DNA from: an uncultured bacterium
Lineage (GTDB): Bacteria; Cyanobacteriota; Vampirovibrionia; Gastranaerophilales; Gastranaerophilaceae
Direction: 5' to 3'
Assembly: GCA_902791985.1 (NCBI GenBank)
Contig: CADAYD010000002.1
Coordinates: 102,126-166,125, forward strand
Length of the DNA: 64,000 nt
Both the position numbers and the translations under genes were made by a program. The notes under the pieces are model-generated. The model saw only the letters and a program-made list of their open reading frames with translations. It was not told where the DNA came from and did no database searches. This document shows, one piece after another, positions 19,401 to 26,618 of the stretch; the first letter of the stretch is position 1, and every line of letters starts with the position of its first letter.

Positions 19401-20146
19401 AATACGGTTTAGGCATTGCAGGCAAAGTAAACAATGAAGGAAATGCAACTCTTACCAACGAAAACGGACCATTGGCAATAGGTGGAACTTTCACCAATAA
19501 AGGAAACACAAAACTAATCAATACTCAAGATCAAATAAATATTTACGGAACAGTTAATAATGAAGGCAATTTAGTACTTGATAATCAAGGTGCCAACGGA
19601 GTCAACATTATTTCAACAGGTAAAGTAAATGCTCAAAACATTGAAATAAAGAACACCGGCGCTAAAGGAGTATATATCAACGGAGCAGTAAAATCTGACA
19701 ATAACATTGATATTACAAATACAGGCAAAGGCGGAACTTTCTTCAATGCGAATGCAAGAGTAAATGCAGGAAATGATATCAGCATTGATGACACATCAGA
19801 TAACGGCATTAATATTTGGGGATTACTCAATGCAGGAAATGATGTAAATATTACCGAAAACGGTGCGAATGTTACTATCGGAGCAAAAGCAAATGACAAT
19901 TACGTCAACGCAGGCAGAGATGTAAATATCAACGTTAATAACGGAAATGTTAAAAACTACGGAGTGAAGAAAACTCTCATCAATGCTAAAAGAAACCTTA
20001 ATATCAACGTAAATAATGGTGCGATTGGAGAATCTGCAACTGTTGTTAACAAAAAAGCAGAAGATTATAAATACCGCGCATTAAACGTTAAAGTTGGCGG
20101 AGAATATACGGAAAAAATCGTTAACAACGATAAACTGACAAAATAG
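16454..20146 (+). CDS. Giant TPS-type exoprotein paralogue 3, beta-helix only, no PilZ
   Basis: Taken from ATG 16454 the protein has 1230 residues; the frame is open from 16397, but the GAAAGGAT ribosome site 7-15 bases before 16454 is laid out as in paralogues 1 and 2. The signal peptide ends near SALAT. The TPS domain has NLVDNKI, FYNGKAIFVSPNGMIVGASG and VLNVGSLGVYTPN. From about residue 240 to 1150 it is made of some 30-40 imperfect repeats of 18-22 residues with the pattern N.G..GLN(I/V).G.V.N.G, expected to stack as a right-handed beta-helix. It ends about where paralogue 1 enters its post-helix region, without PT linker or PilZ, and a terminator follows. Likely a secreted adhesin; no transporter partner is in the window. 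Confidence 0.85.
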   Translation: MKNLRKSSRRIISAMLTAAFIVQQTICASALATNITNVQSNNGTYNINPTAIMKNSDIGLRKYQRFELDNGDVANLIFQYGNKDINTFINLVDNKIKINGVVNSMRNGNFYNGKAIFVSPNGMIVGASGVLNVGSLGVYTPNASVYNEYKNNPSKNYNALADKNNVGSGSVKIDGHVFATNDIDAVSSRIQVTGKALAGTGNNSLFSKTSNADQLFNSLVNTSNINSANQISSRNGNITFTSTVGTSVLGDVRNIGTGNTNITNYGNSGTYISGKLINKNGDMNITNYGGSVYGAKTAYVENNNGTLKIVNTGKGIYFVKDSQISNNNNLYMSNTGEQGTVLSGNVNNNGTTYVDNKAGLLSVSGNYTNNGDATFTNSGTQLNVSGNLTNTNGKLTLNNSGNKGLNIASIGTVNSQGIEMNNTGAGGLNVFGSVTNNGNAVVKNSSTGVEGTNIYGTFKNNGNATFTNDGRDGLNVVGTVENKNGKLTMSNSGMRGLNVINTGLVDAQGISMTNTGDYGLNVYGKVENQGDGDYSSTAGMLWVHKNGYMSNKGGTATYTNSGKYGLLVEGEIANEGTTIARNENGPLSISGKFSNNGDSTFTNNGSQLNISGSVVNNGHLTLNNTGAQGLNIISTGKVESQGLDITNSGANGLNINGTVINNGNSNITNTSSGTKGLNIGGTVKNTHGVMNITNDGANGLKVYQNAKVISQNLNKDSLNMTNSGEGGLKVYGEVNTLGNISYTNTGDKGLYIIGKTHTENGNTSFTNDGQGGLNIYGQTWNTGGTTTMLNNGEGGLNVTKTGYVFGDNVNMTNNGKAGLNVRGNVNIDYDGNLVNNGEYGLNVTGKINHGLADMHAHQGTLNLENNGHYGLNVSGNVHSYNNINFVSGKNNRNGINIYGTVTNERGSMNFQNDGLIGINVRETGVVNSKNVSMVNNGANGIHIKGVLNNEGTLNMQNNAGFIKVHESGTVNNKGDMNIHNKGQYGLGIAGKVNNEGNATLTNENGPLAIGGTFTNKGNTKLINTQDQINIYGTVNNEGNLVLDNQGANGVNIISTGKVNAQNIEIKNTGAKGVYINGAVKSDNNIDITNTGKGGTFFNANARVNAGNDISIDDTSDNGINIWGLLNAGNDVNITENGANVTIGAKANDNYVNAGRDVNINVNNGNVKNYGVKKTLINAKRNLNINVNNGAIGESATVVNKKAEDYKYRALNVKVGGEYTEKIVNNDKLTK

Positions 20147-20166
20147 TATTCTATAATCAATAAATT

Positions 20167-20201
20167 AGACCTGACAACATGAAATTGTCAGGTCTTTTTT
20201 T
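20167..20201 (+). terminator. Rho-independent terminator after paralogue 3
   Basis: Stem AGACCTGACAA paired with TTGTCAGGTCT, loop CATGAAA, followed by a T run. It separates the exoprotein cluster from the PFOR gene. Confidence 0.88.
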
Positions 20202-20296
20202 ATAATAAATTAATTTTTCAATACAATATGTTTGTATTATTATTTTATTAAATAGTTGTGGATATTAAGTAGTATAAATAAGGAGGTTATAATATT

Positions 20297-23200
20297 ATGG
20301 CTAAAACTATCACAGTTGATGGTAATTACGCGGCAGCGCACATTGCGTATGCATTAAGCGAAGTATCAGCAATTTACCCTATTACACCTTCATCTACAAT
20401 GGGTGAATGGATTGATGAATGGGCATCACAACACAAGAAAAACATTTGGGGCAAAGAAGTAAAAGTTGCAGAAATGCAATCAGAAGCAGGGGCAGCAGGT
20501 GCTGTTCATGGTTCTTTGGCTGCAGGAGCACTAACTTCAACATATACAGCCTCACAAGGTTTATTGTTAATGATTCCTGTAATGCACAAAGTTGCAGGAG
20601 AAATGCTTCCTCACGTTATTCACGTTGCGGCAAGAGCATTAGCTGCTCAATCTTTAGCAATATTTGGTGATCATTCAGACGTTATGGCTTGCCGAAACAC
20701 CGGCTATGCAATGTTAGCAGCAAATTCCGTTCAGGAAGAAATGGATTTGGCTTTAGTTGCTCATTTGGCAACATATAAGTCTAAAGTTCCGTTCTTACAA
20801 TTCTTTGACGGATTCAGAACTTCTCACGAAGTACATAAAATAGAAGAAATTTCATACGAAGATATTGCCTCTATCGTAGAACCGAAATACATTGAAGAAT
20901 TTAGACAAAGAGCACTTCGCCCTGAAGCACCTGTTTCAAAAGTCGGTGCTCAAAATGGGGATGTATACTTCCAAGGTCGTGAAACTTCTAACAAATACTA
21001 TGAAGCAACTCCTGATATCGTTCAGGAATATATGGATAAAGTTGCAAAACTTACAGGTCGTCAGTATCATCCATTTGATTACGTAGGAGCACCTGATGCA
21101 ACTGATGTTATCGTTGCTATGGGTTCCGGATGTGAAACTATTGAAGAAACAATCGAATACCTCAACTCTACAAGAGGTACAAAATATGGTTTGGTTAAAG
21201 TCAGATTATACAGACCGTTTGACGTTAAAAGATTTAATGATGCACTTCCTTCAACTGTTAAGAGAATTGTTGCGATGGATAGAACAAAAGAACCCGGTTC
21301 TATCGGGGAACCATTGTTCTTAGACGTTGTAGCTGCAGTAGAAGGCAAAGGTATCAGAGTAATCGGCGGCCGTTACGGTTTGGCTTCTAAAGAATTCACT
21401 CCGTCAATGGTTCTTGCTATCTACAAGCACTCTGAAAAAGAAGGCTTCCATGGATTTACAGTTGGTATCAACGATGATTTAACTCACAAATCATTACCGA
21501 TTGACGAACACATAGTAACAGAACCTGCAGGGACTACAAACTGCATGTTCTGGGGGCTTGGTTCTGATGGTACAGTTGGAGCTAACAAAAACTCAATTAA
21601 AATTATCGGTCAATATACAAACAAAGATGCTCAAGCATACTTTGCATATGACTCTAAAAAATCTTTCGGGGTAACCGTTTCTCATTTGAGATTTGGCGAC
21701 AAACCGATTAAATCAACTTACCTTATCACTGCACCGGATTTTGTATCATGCTCTGCACATGCATACATAGGCAGATATGACCTGTTAAAAGGTATTAAAG
21801 AAGGCGGAACATTCTTACTTAATTCACCTTGGTCAAAAGAAGAAGCATTTTCTCATTTAACAAGAGATATGCAAGAAACAATCATTAATAAGAAAATAAA
21901 ATTCTACAACGTAGATGCAGAAAAACTTATTAAGGAACAACCGGGATTAAGAGGTAAGGGCGCAAACACAGTTATGATGGTTGCATACTTCAAAGTCTCA
22001 GGAATTATTCCGTTCGAACAGGCTTATGAAGGTATGAAAGAAATGACAGTTAAAACCTTTAAGAAAAAAGGTGATGATGTTGTTAATATGAACCTTGCAC
22101 TTATTGATGCCGCAATCAACGCAACAGAAGAAGTTGTTATACCGGCTTCATTAGACGGTATTGCACACGCTGACAACGTTGAAATGATTCCTGCGGATGC
22201 TGATGAATTTGCAAAACGCATAATAGAACCTTCAATGAGACAAAAAGGTGATGATATTCCTGTTTCAGCAATGAGTGTAGACGGTGTAATTCCTACAGGA
22301 ACAGCTTGCCTTGAAAAACGCGGTATTGCACCTAGAGTTCCGAAATGGAACAGCGAAACTTGTATTCAATGCGGAATATGTGCATCTGCTTGTCCTCACG
22401 CTGCAATCAGAACAAAATTGATTGAAGAAAAGGATTTAACTAATGCTCCTGCTTCATTCAAGACAGTTGATGCAAAACCAAATGACCACGGAGAAAAATT
22501 CAAGGTTCAGGTTTACTGCAAAGACTGTACAGGATGCGGAGTTTGCGTTGATCAATGTCCAATGACAAAAGTTGCAGGCAAAGAAGCACTTACTTGGTCT
22601 TCAATCGAAGCGGAAGAAGCAGTCGGAGAAGTAGTTAACGAAAAATTCTTTGATGAATTACCTGATAACGTTATGGGTAAAAATACAACCAAAACAATTA
22701 AAGGTGCAATGCTTAGAAAACCGTTATTTGAATTCTCCGGTGCTTGCGCAGGTTGTGGTGAAACACCTTATGTTAAATTAGTTTCACAATTATTCGGTGA
22801 AAATGCAATTGTTGCGAATGCAACAGGTTGCTCATCAATTTACTCAGGTACATTCCCAACAATTCCTTATACAAAAACTAAAGAAGGCAGAGGTCCGGCT
22901 TGGGCTAACTCATTATTTGAAGATAACGCTGAATTTGGTTTCGGTATGAGACTTGCTGTAGATTCTAACAGAGAACTTTTAAAAGAAAATGTTGAAAAAG
23001 TGTTATCTAAAGAAGATGCACCTGCAGATTTGAAAGAAGCACTTACAAATGCTATGGCTCACTGGGATAACTCAAAAACAGAAGAAGCAGTTGCCGCTCA
23101 AAACAAAGCAAAAGCAGTTATTGACAAATATGTTAAAGAATGTGGCTGCGATACAATCAAGAAAATCCAAGAACTTGATGATTACTTTACTGACAAATCA

Positions 23201-23830
23201 GTTTGGATTATCGGTGGTGACGGTTGGGCTAATGATATCGGTTACGGCGGTATCGACCACGTTCTTGCACAAGGTCAAAACGTAAATATCCTTGTACTTG
23301 ATACCGAAGTATATTCAAATACCGGCGGTCAGGCTTCTAAATCTACTCCTACAGGTGCGGTTGCAAAATTTGCTACCGGCGGTAAGAAAACATACAAAAA
23401 GAACATGGGCTTAATGAGTATGTCATACGGTTATGTTTATGTTGCATCAGTTGCATTAGGAGCAGACAGAGCACAAACTCTTAAAGCATTCCAAGAAGCT
23501 GAAGCATATAACGGTCCGTCAATCATCTTTGCTTATGCACCTTGTATCGCACACGGTATTGATATGTCTAAGACTCAGACAGAACAAAAACGTGCCGTTG
23601 AAGCAGGATACTACCCATTGTACAGATACAATCCGGAAGCAGAAATTCCATTTACTTGGGATGCTAAAGAACCTAAGGCTGATTATCAGGAATTTATCAG
23701 ATCAGAAGGTCGTTATAAGTCATTACTTAAAACTAACCCTGAAGCTGCTGAAGACTTGTATGCTCAGGCTCAAAAAGATGCATCTACAAGAATGGATGTA
23801 TATAAAGCAGTTGGTGCATTACTCAAGTAA
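20297..23830 (+). CDS. nifJ: Pyruvate:ferredoxin (flavodoxin) oxidoreductase, single-chain
   Basis: An 1177-residue single-polypeptide PFOR with all domains in order: N-terminal pyrimidine-binding domain (AAHIAYALSEVSAIYPITPSS), CoA-binding middle region, two 4Fe-4S ferredoxin motifs (CIQCGICASACPHA and CKDCTGCGVCVDQCP, residues about 690-760), a further cluster cysteine in GACAGCGETPY, and the thiamine-diphosphate domain (GDGWANDIGYGG ... NTGGQASKSTP). It oxidises pyruvate to acetyl-CoA and CO2 and reduces ferredoxin or flavodoxin, which points to anaerobic fermentation. A strong AAGGAGGT site precedes the ATG, and codon use looks like that of a highly expressed gene. It stands alone between terminators. 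Confidence 0.96.
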   Translation: MAKTITVDGNYAAAHIAYALSEVSAIYPITPSSTMGEWIDEWASQHKKNIWGKEVKVAEMQSEAGAAGAVHGSLAAGALTSTYTASQGLLLMIPVMHKVAGEMLPHVIHVAARALAAQSLAIFGDHSDVMACRNTGYAMLAANSVQEEMDLALVAHLATYKSKVPFLQFFDGFRTSHEVHKIEEISYEDIASIVEPKYIEEFRQRALRPEAPVSKVGAQNGDVYFQGRETSNKYYEATPDIVQEYMDKVAKLTGRQYHPFDYVGAPDATDVIVAMGSGCETIEETIEYLNSTRGTKYGLVKVRLYRPFDVKRFNDALPSTVKRIVAMDRTKEPGSIGEPLFLDVVAAVEGKGIRVIGGRYGLASKEFTPSMVLAIYKHSEKEGFHGFTVGINDDLTHKSLPIDEHIVTEPAGTTNCMFWGLGSDGTVGANKNSIKIIGQYTNKDAQAYFAYDSKKSFGVTVSHLRFGDKPIKSTYLITAPDFVSCSAHAYIGRYDLLKGIKEGGTFLLNSPWSKEEAFSHLTRDMQETIINKKIKFYNVDAEKLIKEQPGLRGKGANTVMMVAYFKVSGIIPFEQAYEGMKEMTVKTFKKKGDDVVNMNLALIDAAINATEEVVIPASLDGIAHADNVEMIPADADEFAKRIIEPSMRQKGDDIPVSAMSVDGVIPTGTACLEKRGIAPRVPKWNSETCIQCGICASACPHAAIRTKLIEEKDLTNAPASFKTVDAKPNDHGEKFKVQVYCKDCTGCGVCVDQCPMTKVAGKEALTWSSIEAEEAVGEVVNEKFFDELPDNVMGKNTTKTIKGAMLRKPLFEFSGACAGCGETPYVKLVSQLFGENAIVANATGCSSIYSGTFPTIPYTKTKEGRGPAWANSLFEDNAEFGFGMRLAVDSNRELLKENVEKVLSKEDAPADLKEALTNAMAHWDNSKTEEAVAAQNKAKAVIDKYVKECGCDTIKKIQELDDYFTDKSVWIIGGDGWANDIGYGGIDHVLAQGQNVNILVLDTEVYSNTGGQASKSTPTGAVAKFATGGKKTYKKNMGLMSMSYGYVYVASVALGADRAQTLKAFQEAEAYNGPSIIFAYAPCIAHGIDMSKTQTEQKRAVEAGYYPLYRYNPEAEIPFTWDAKEPKADYQEFIRSEGRYKSLLKTNPEAAEDLYAQAQKDASTRMDVYKAVGALLK

Positions 23831-23845
23831 TTCACTTATTATTAT

Positions 23846-23879
23846 AAAAACCCTCTTTCATCACGAAAGAGGGTTTTTA
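23846..23879 (+). terminator. Rho-independent terminator after PFOR
   Basis: A perfect ACCCTCTTTC/GAAAGAGGGT stem with a 5-base loop, flanked by A and T runs that extend the stem, 15 bases past the stop codon. Confidence 0.9.
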
Positions 23880-23985
23880 TTTTGTTCAAATTCTTAATAT
23901 CATACAATTGACAGGCAAAAAAATTATTACAATGTTTTTATAAATATAACAGTATTAAGTAAAGTATAAATGTAGGAGGTATTTT

Positions 23986-24093
23986 ATGACTGATAATTCA
24001 GGTTTAAAAGTAGGATTAGGAGTGACAGCATTAGGTGCAGCAAGTGCATTACAGTTAAATCAATGGCAAACAAATATTGTAAATTTGTGGTAG
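23986..24093 (+). CDS. Small hydrophobic ORF, first of three in overlapping -1 frames
   Basis: A 35-residue frame with the best start signal of the trio: AGGAGGT six bases before ATG. The product is short and apolar (GLKVGLGVTALGAASALQ), like one membrane segment. Its last 31 bases overlap the next frame, which lies in the -1 frame. The codons GTA AAT TTG just before its TGG-TAG end contain the heptamer A AAT TTG (24081-24087), an X XXY YYZ slippery pattern, and slipping there would continue into the second frame as KFVVDS. It may be a small protein or the 5' part of a frameshifted gene of about 185 codons. Function unknown. Confidence 0.5.
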   Translation: MTDNSGLKVGLGVTALGAASALQLNQWQTNIVNLW

Positions 24094-24332
24094 ATAGTGC
24101 AAGAAAGAATTTAGCACCGGCAGATGCTTACGAAGCAACTAAACAAATTTTTAAAAATCATAAAGCAACAAAGAATATTAAATTTTTAAAACATATAATG
24201 ATTGCAATACCTATGTATTTAGGATGCGGTGCAATTGTAGATTACTTCAATAAAAAACAAAGAGCAGAATCTGAACCAAATGCCGTAACCGAAAAGGGTA
24301 ATGAGTACAAAAAAATATGGGTAAAAAATTAG
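24063..24332 (+). CDS. Small membrane-like ORF, second of the overlapping trio
   Basis: An 89-residue frame with a basic N-terminal part, one hydrophobic stretch (MIAIPMYLGCGAIVDYF) and a charged NKKQRAE tail. No ribosome site precedes its ATG, which lies inside the preceding frame, so translation would depend on coupling or on a -1 slip. It ends GTA AAA AAT TAG, where A AAA AAT (24323-24329) is a canonical -1 slippery heptamer directly before the stop; slipping reads straight into the third frame. The hydrophobic segment and the D..NK.QR/QA tail resemble those of the third ORF. Function unknown. Confidence 0.55.
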   Translation: MANKYCKFVVDSARKNLAPADAYEATKQIFKNHKATKNIKFLKHIMIAIPMYLGCGAIVDYFNKKQRAESEPNAVTEKGNEYKKIWVKN

Positions 24333-24538
24333 GAGCAGTACTAGATGCTGCGGGATATGGAATAAGTGCACTTTTAAACAAAGGACAAATTAAAAAATTA
24401 TTGGCAGCCTCCCCAAATAAAGCGCTGACTTTGGGTATAGGAGTTGCAGCTTCTACTCTCGGCGGCTATGTTTTAGGAGCAATTTCTGACAAATTATCCA
24501 ATAAACAAGCAGCAAAAGAGGCCGATTTAAACGCATAA
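24317..24538 (+). CDS. Small glycine-rich membrane-like ORF, third of the trio
   Basis: A 73-residue frame, overlapping the second by 16 bases in the -1 frame, with a glycine-rich hydrophobic stretch (ALTLGIGVAASTLGGYVLGAISD) and a polar NKQAAKE tail like that of its neighbour. No clear ribosome site is seen before its ATG. A terminator follows 22 bases after the stop. It may be a separate small membrane protein or the 3' part of one gene covering all three frames. I do not recognise the family. Confidence 0.55.
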   Translation: MGKKLGAVLDAAGYGISALLNKGQIKKLLAASPNKALTLGIGVAASTLGGYVLGAISDKLSNKQAAKEADLNA

Positions 24539-24559
24539 TTAGTTAAAAAGACAAATACA

Positions 24560-24592
24560 AAATCCTCTTTCAATAAGAAAGGGGATTTTTTG
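24560..24592 (+). terminator. Rho-independent terminator, possibly bidirectional
   Basis: AATCCTCTTTC pairs with GAAAGGGGATT (one G-U) around a 5-base loop and is followed by a T run. It closes the small-ORF trio and may also serve dapB, which ends at 24595 on the other strand. Confidence 0.85.
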
Positions 24593-24594
24593 TA

Positions 24595-25347
24595 CTATAT
24601 TAAAATATTTTCTAAGCCGTAAACAAAATCATTATACTGATAAGTATGTTTAACAGCAAGGAGCACTCCGTCCATATAGCATTTTCTATCTGTCGAATCA
24701 TGCCTAATTTTTAACGTTTGCCCATCAGAACCAAATAGAACCTCTTGTGAGGCCATAAAGCCCGGCATTCTTACAGAATGTATCTGGATATCAGAATAAG
24801 AAGTCCCGCCACGTGCACCCTCAATTGTTTCTTTTTCTGCGCAGTTACCGGCTTTGAATGTACATTTAGCCTCAGCCATCATTTTAGCAGTTTTAATTGC
24901 AGTTCCTGAAGGGGCATCTTTTTTCTGGTTATGATGTAATTCAATAATTTCAGCATTGTCAAAATATTTTGCAGCCAATTTAGCAAACATCATCATCAAA
25001 ACCGCACCGGTCGAAAAATTCGGAGCAATCAAGCATCCGACATTATTCTTTTGGGATAAATCTTTTAGCGTTTTTATTTGTTCATCAGATAACCCTGTTG
25101 TACCAATAACAATTTTAATATTATTATTCAAACAATACTTTGCATTTTCAAATATAGAAGCAGGCTGAGTAAAATCAACCAAAACATCAATCTGCACTGC
25201 ATGATGTGCGTCTTCTATAGATTTATAAACATTATCACCTGCAATATCAATTTTTGCAGCCAAAACCAACTCTGGGTCAAAATCTACAGCTGCGCAAACA
25301 GTCTTACCCATTTTCCCGTTAGCGCCGCAAACTGCAACATTAATCAT
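24595..25347 (-). CDS. dapB: 4-hydroxy-tetrahydrodipicolinate reductase DapB
   Basis: A 250-residue enzyme of the diaminopimelate/lysine pathway that reduces 4-hydroxy-tetrahydrodipicolinate with NAD(P)H. The N-terminal nucleotide-binding motif is VCGANGKMGKTV, and the catalytic block is ELHHNQKKDAPSGTA near residues 135-150. I place the start at ATG 25347 and not at the longer frame's 25389, because the mature N-terminus begins INVAVCG, GGAG lies ten bases upstream, and the longer version would overlap the pentapeptide gene. Its product is needed for the meso-diaminopimelate used by MurE in this window. It begins one base after the stop of the pentapeptide-repeat gene, so the two form an operon. 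Confidence 0.95.
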   Translation of the reverse strand: MINVAVCGANGKMGKTVCAAVDFDPELVLAAKIDIAGDNVYKSIEDAHHAVQIDVLVDFTQPASIFENAKYCLNNNIKIVIGTTGLSDEQIKTLKDLSQKNNVGCLIAPNFSTGAVLMMMFAKLAAKYFDNAEIIELHHNQKKDAPSGTAIKTAKMMAEAKCTFKAGNCAEKETIEGARGGTSYSDIQIHSVRMPGFMASQEVLFGSDGQTLKIRHDSTDRKCYMDGVLLAVKHTYQYNDFVYGLENILI

Positions 25348-25348
25348 T

Positions 25349-25888
25349 TTAATATTCTCCGTCACCTCTAACTGGCGCATCATCTTCATCTTTTAAGGCT
25401 GATAAATCATCACTGCATTCCGAATCAAAATCTTCCGGCAACATATCACTATCCGGCCACAGAGTATCGTTATCATATCTTGCGGACGGCAAATTTTCAG
25501 ATGCTGCTAAATCTGAATTGGACAAATCAGTTTCAGACAGAATACATCCGGCCATATCCGCACCGGCAAATGTGCAATATGTCATTTGAGCATAACTGCA
25601 ATCAGCACCCGTTAAAAGCGCATCTGTAAAATCACATTCAACAACAGATGCTCTTGTGAAATCTACTGATGTCAAATCCGCATCAGTGAAATTTACCAAA
25701 GACAAATCACTATCGGCAAACGAACTCGAATTTAAATCGACTCCACTAAAATCAATTTCTTTAAGCACAATATTTGAAAAATCAACTTCACTTAAATCAA
25801 TATCTTCTCTGTCTTTTTTCCAATCATTAAACTGTTCGGGGGTTCTTTCTATTAAAGACCGTAATTCGTCTTTTGTATAATCTAGCAT
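25349..25888 (-). CDS. Pentapeptide-repeat protein
   Basis: A 179-residue acidic protein. Residues 28-130 are pentapeptide repeats of the A(D/N)LxX kind (for example VDFSN, IDFSG, SFADS, VNFTD, VDFTR, CDFTD, TDLSN), which fold as a square right-handed beta-helix. The N-terminal 25 residues are helical and charged; the last 45 are rich in Asp, Glu and Ser. There is no signal peptide, so it is likely cytoplasmic. Some pentapeptide proteins mimic DNA and protect gyrase, but nothing here proves that. It is translated just ahead of dapB, separated from it by one base. Confidence 0.85.
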   Translation of the reverse strand: MLDYTKDELRSLIERTPEQFNDWKKDREDIDLSEVDFSNIVLKEIDFSGVDLNSSSFADSDLSLVNFTDADLTSVDFTRASVVECDFTDALLTGADCSYAQMTYCTFAGADMAGCILSETDLSNSDLAASENLPSARYDNDTLWPDSDMLPEDFDSECSDDLSALKDEDDAPVRGDGEY

Positions 25889-25970
25889 ATTTGTCTCCTT
25901 AAAATAATATTTCTAAATGCACAATTATGTGTTTTATAATAAAACATCTATATGGATATAGTCAATACCT

Positions 25971-26618
25971 TTATACAATTTTATATTTTAAAGCTTTTAG
26001 TGCTGCTTGAAGTCTGTCATCAACCTCCAATTTTTGCAGGATACTGGCAACATGAGCTTTAGTTGTATTTACACTTATTACAAGATGCTGTGCTATTTCC
26101 ATATTGCTGAACCCTTCAGTCATAAGCTTCAATATTTGCGCCTCTCGGGCTGTTAAATCATAATTTTTATAATTAGAATCCTTTTCATCTATTTTTGACG
26201 CTGAGGTTGCTTGTAAAACAATATGTGCAATACTCGGATCAAACCATGCAGCACCTTCAGAAACAGACTGAACAACCTGAACAAGACGCTGTAGATTTAT
26301 CTCTTTTGAGCAATATGCATTAGCACCTGCTTTTAGACTGTTTAAAACCTCTTTTTCATCACTGTGAGATGTGAGAATTATAATTTTTACATCTTTATTT
26401 ATTGAATGAATTACTTGCGTAGTTTCTATCCCATCCATTTTTGGAAGTCCCAGATCCATAATTACAATATCAATTTCATTGTTTTTAAAAACTTCTATTG
26501 CATCTTCTCCGCTTGATGCCTCATAAATGACGCCGACATAATCTACATCTTCAAACGCAGTTTTTAACCCAAAACGAGTTAATTCATGGTCTTCTACAAT
26601 TAAGATATTTTTTTTCAT
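25971..26618 (-). CDS. NarL/FixJ-type response regulator
   Basis: A 215-residue two-domain regulator. The receiver domain (residues 1-125) has the acidic pocket E9-D10, the phosphoacceptor D55 in IVIMDLGLPKMDG, Thr in ILTSHSDE and Lys in CSKE. The C-terminal LuxR-type helix-turn-helix (about 150-210) has LTAREAQILKLMTEGFSNMEIAQHL. It should bind DNA when phosphorylated. Its start overlaps the stop of the exported TPR gene by four bases (ATGA), so it is translated with the TPR and HD-GYP genes; no histidine kinase is encoded in the operon, so its phosphodonor lies elsewhere. Confidence 0.93.
   Translation of the reverse strand: MKKNILIVEDHELTRFGLKTAFEDVDYVGVIYEASSGEDAIEVFKNNEIDIVIMDLGLPKMDGIETTQVIHSINKDVKIIILTSHSDEKEVLNSLKAGANAYCSKEINLQRLVQVVQSVSEGAAWFDPSIAHIVLQATSASKIDEKDSNYKNYDLTAREAQILKLMTEGFSNMEIAQHLVISVNTTKAHVASILQKLEVDDRLQAALKALKYKIV

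Noticed and set aside
25347..25389. 14-residue N-terminal extension of DapB
   Set aside because: It would overlap the pentapeptide gene; the GGAG site and the standard N-terminus INVAVCG support ATG 25347.
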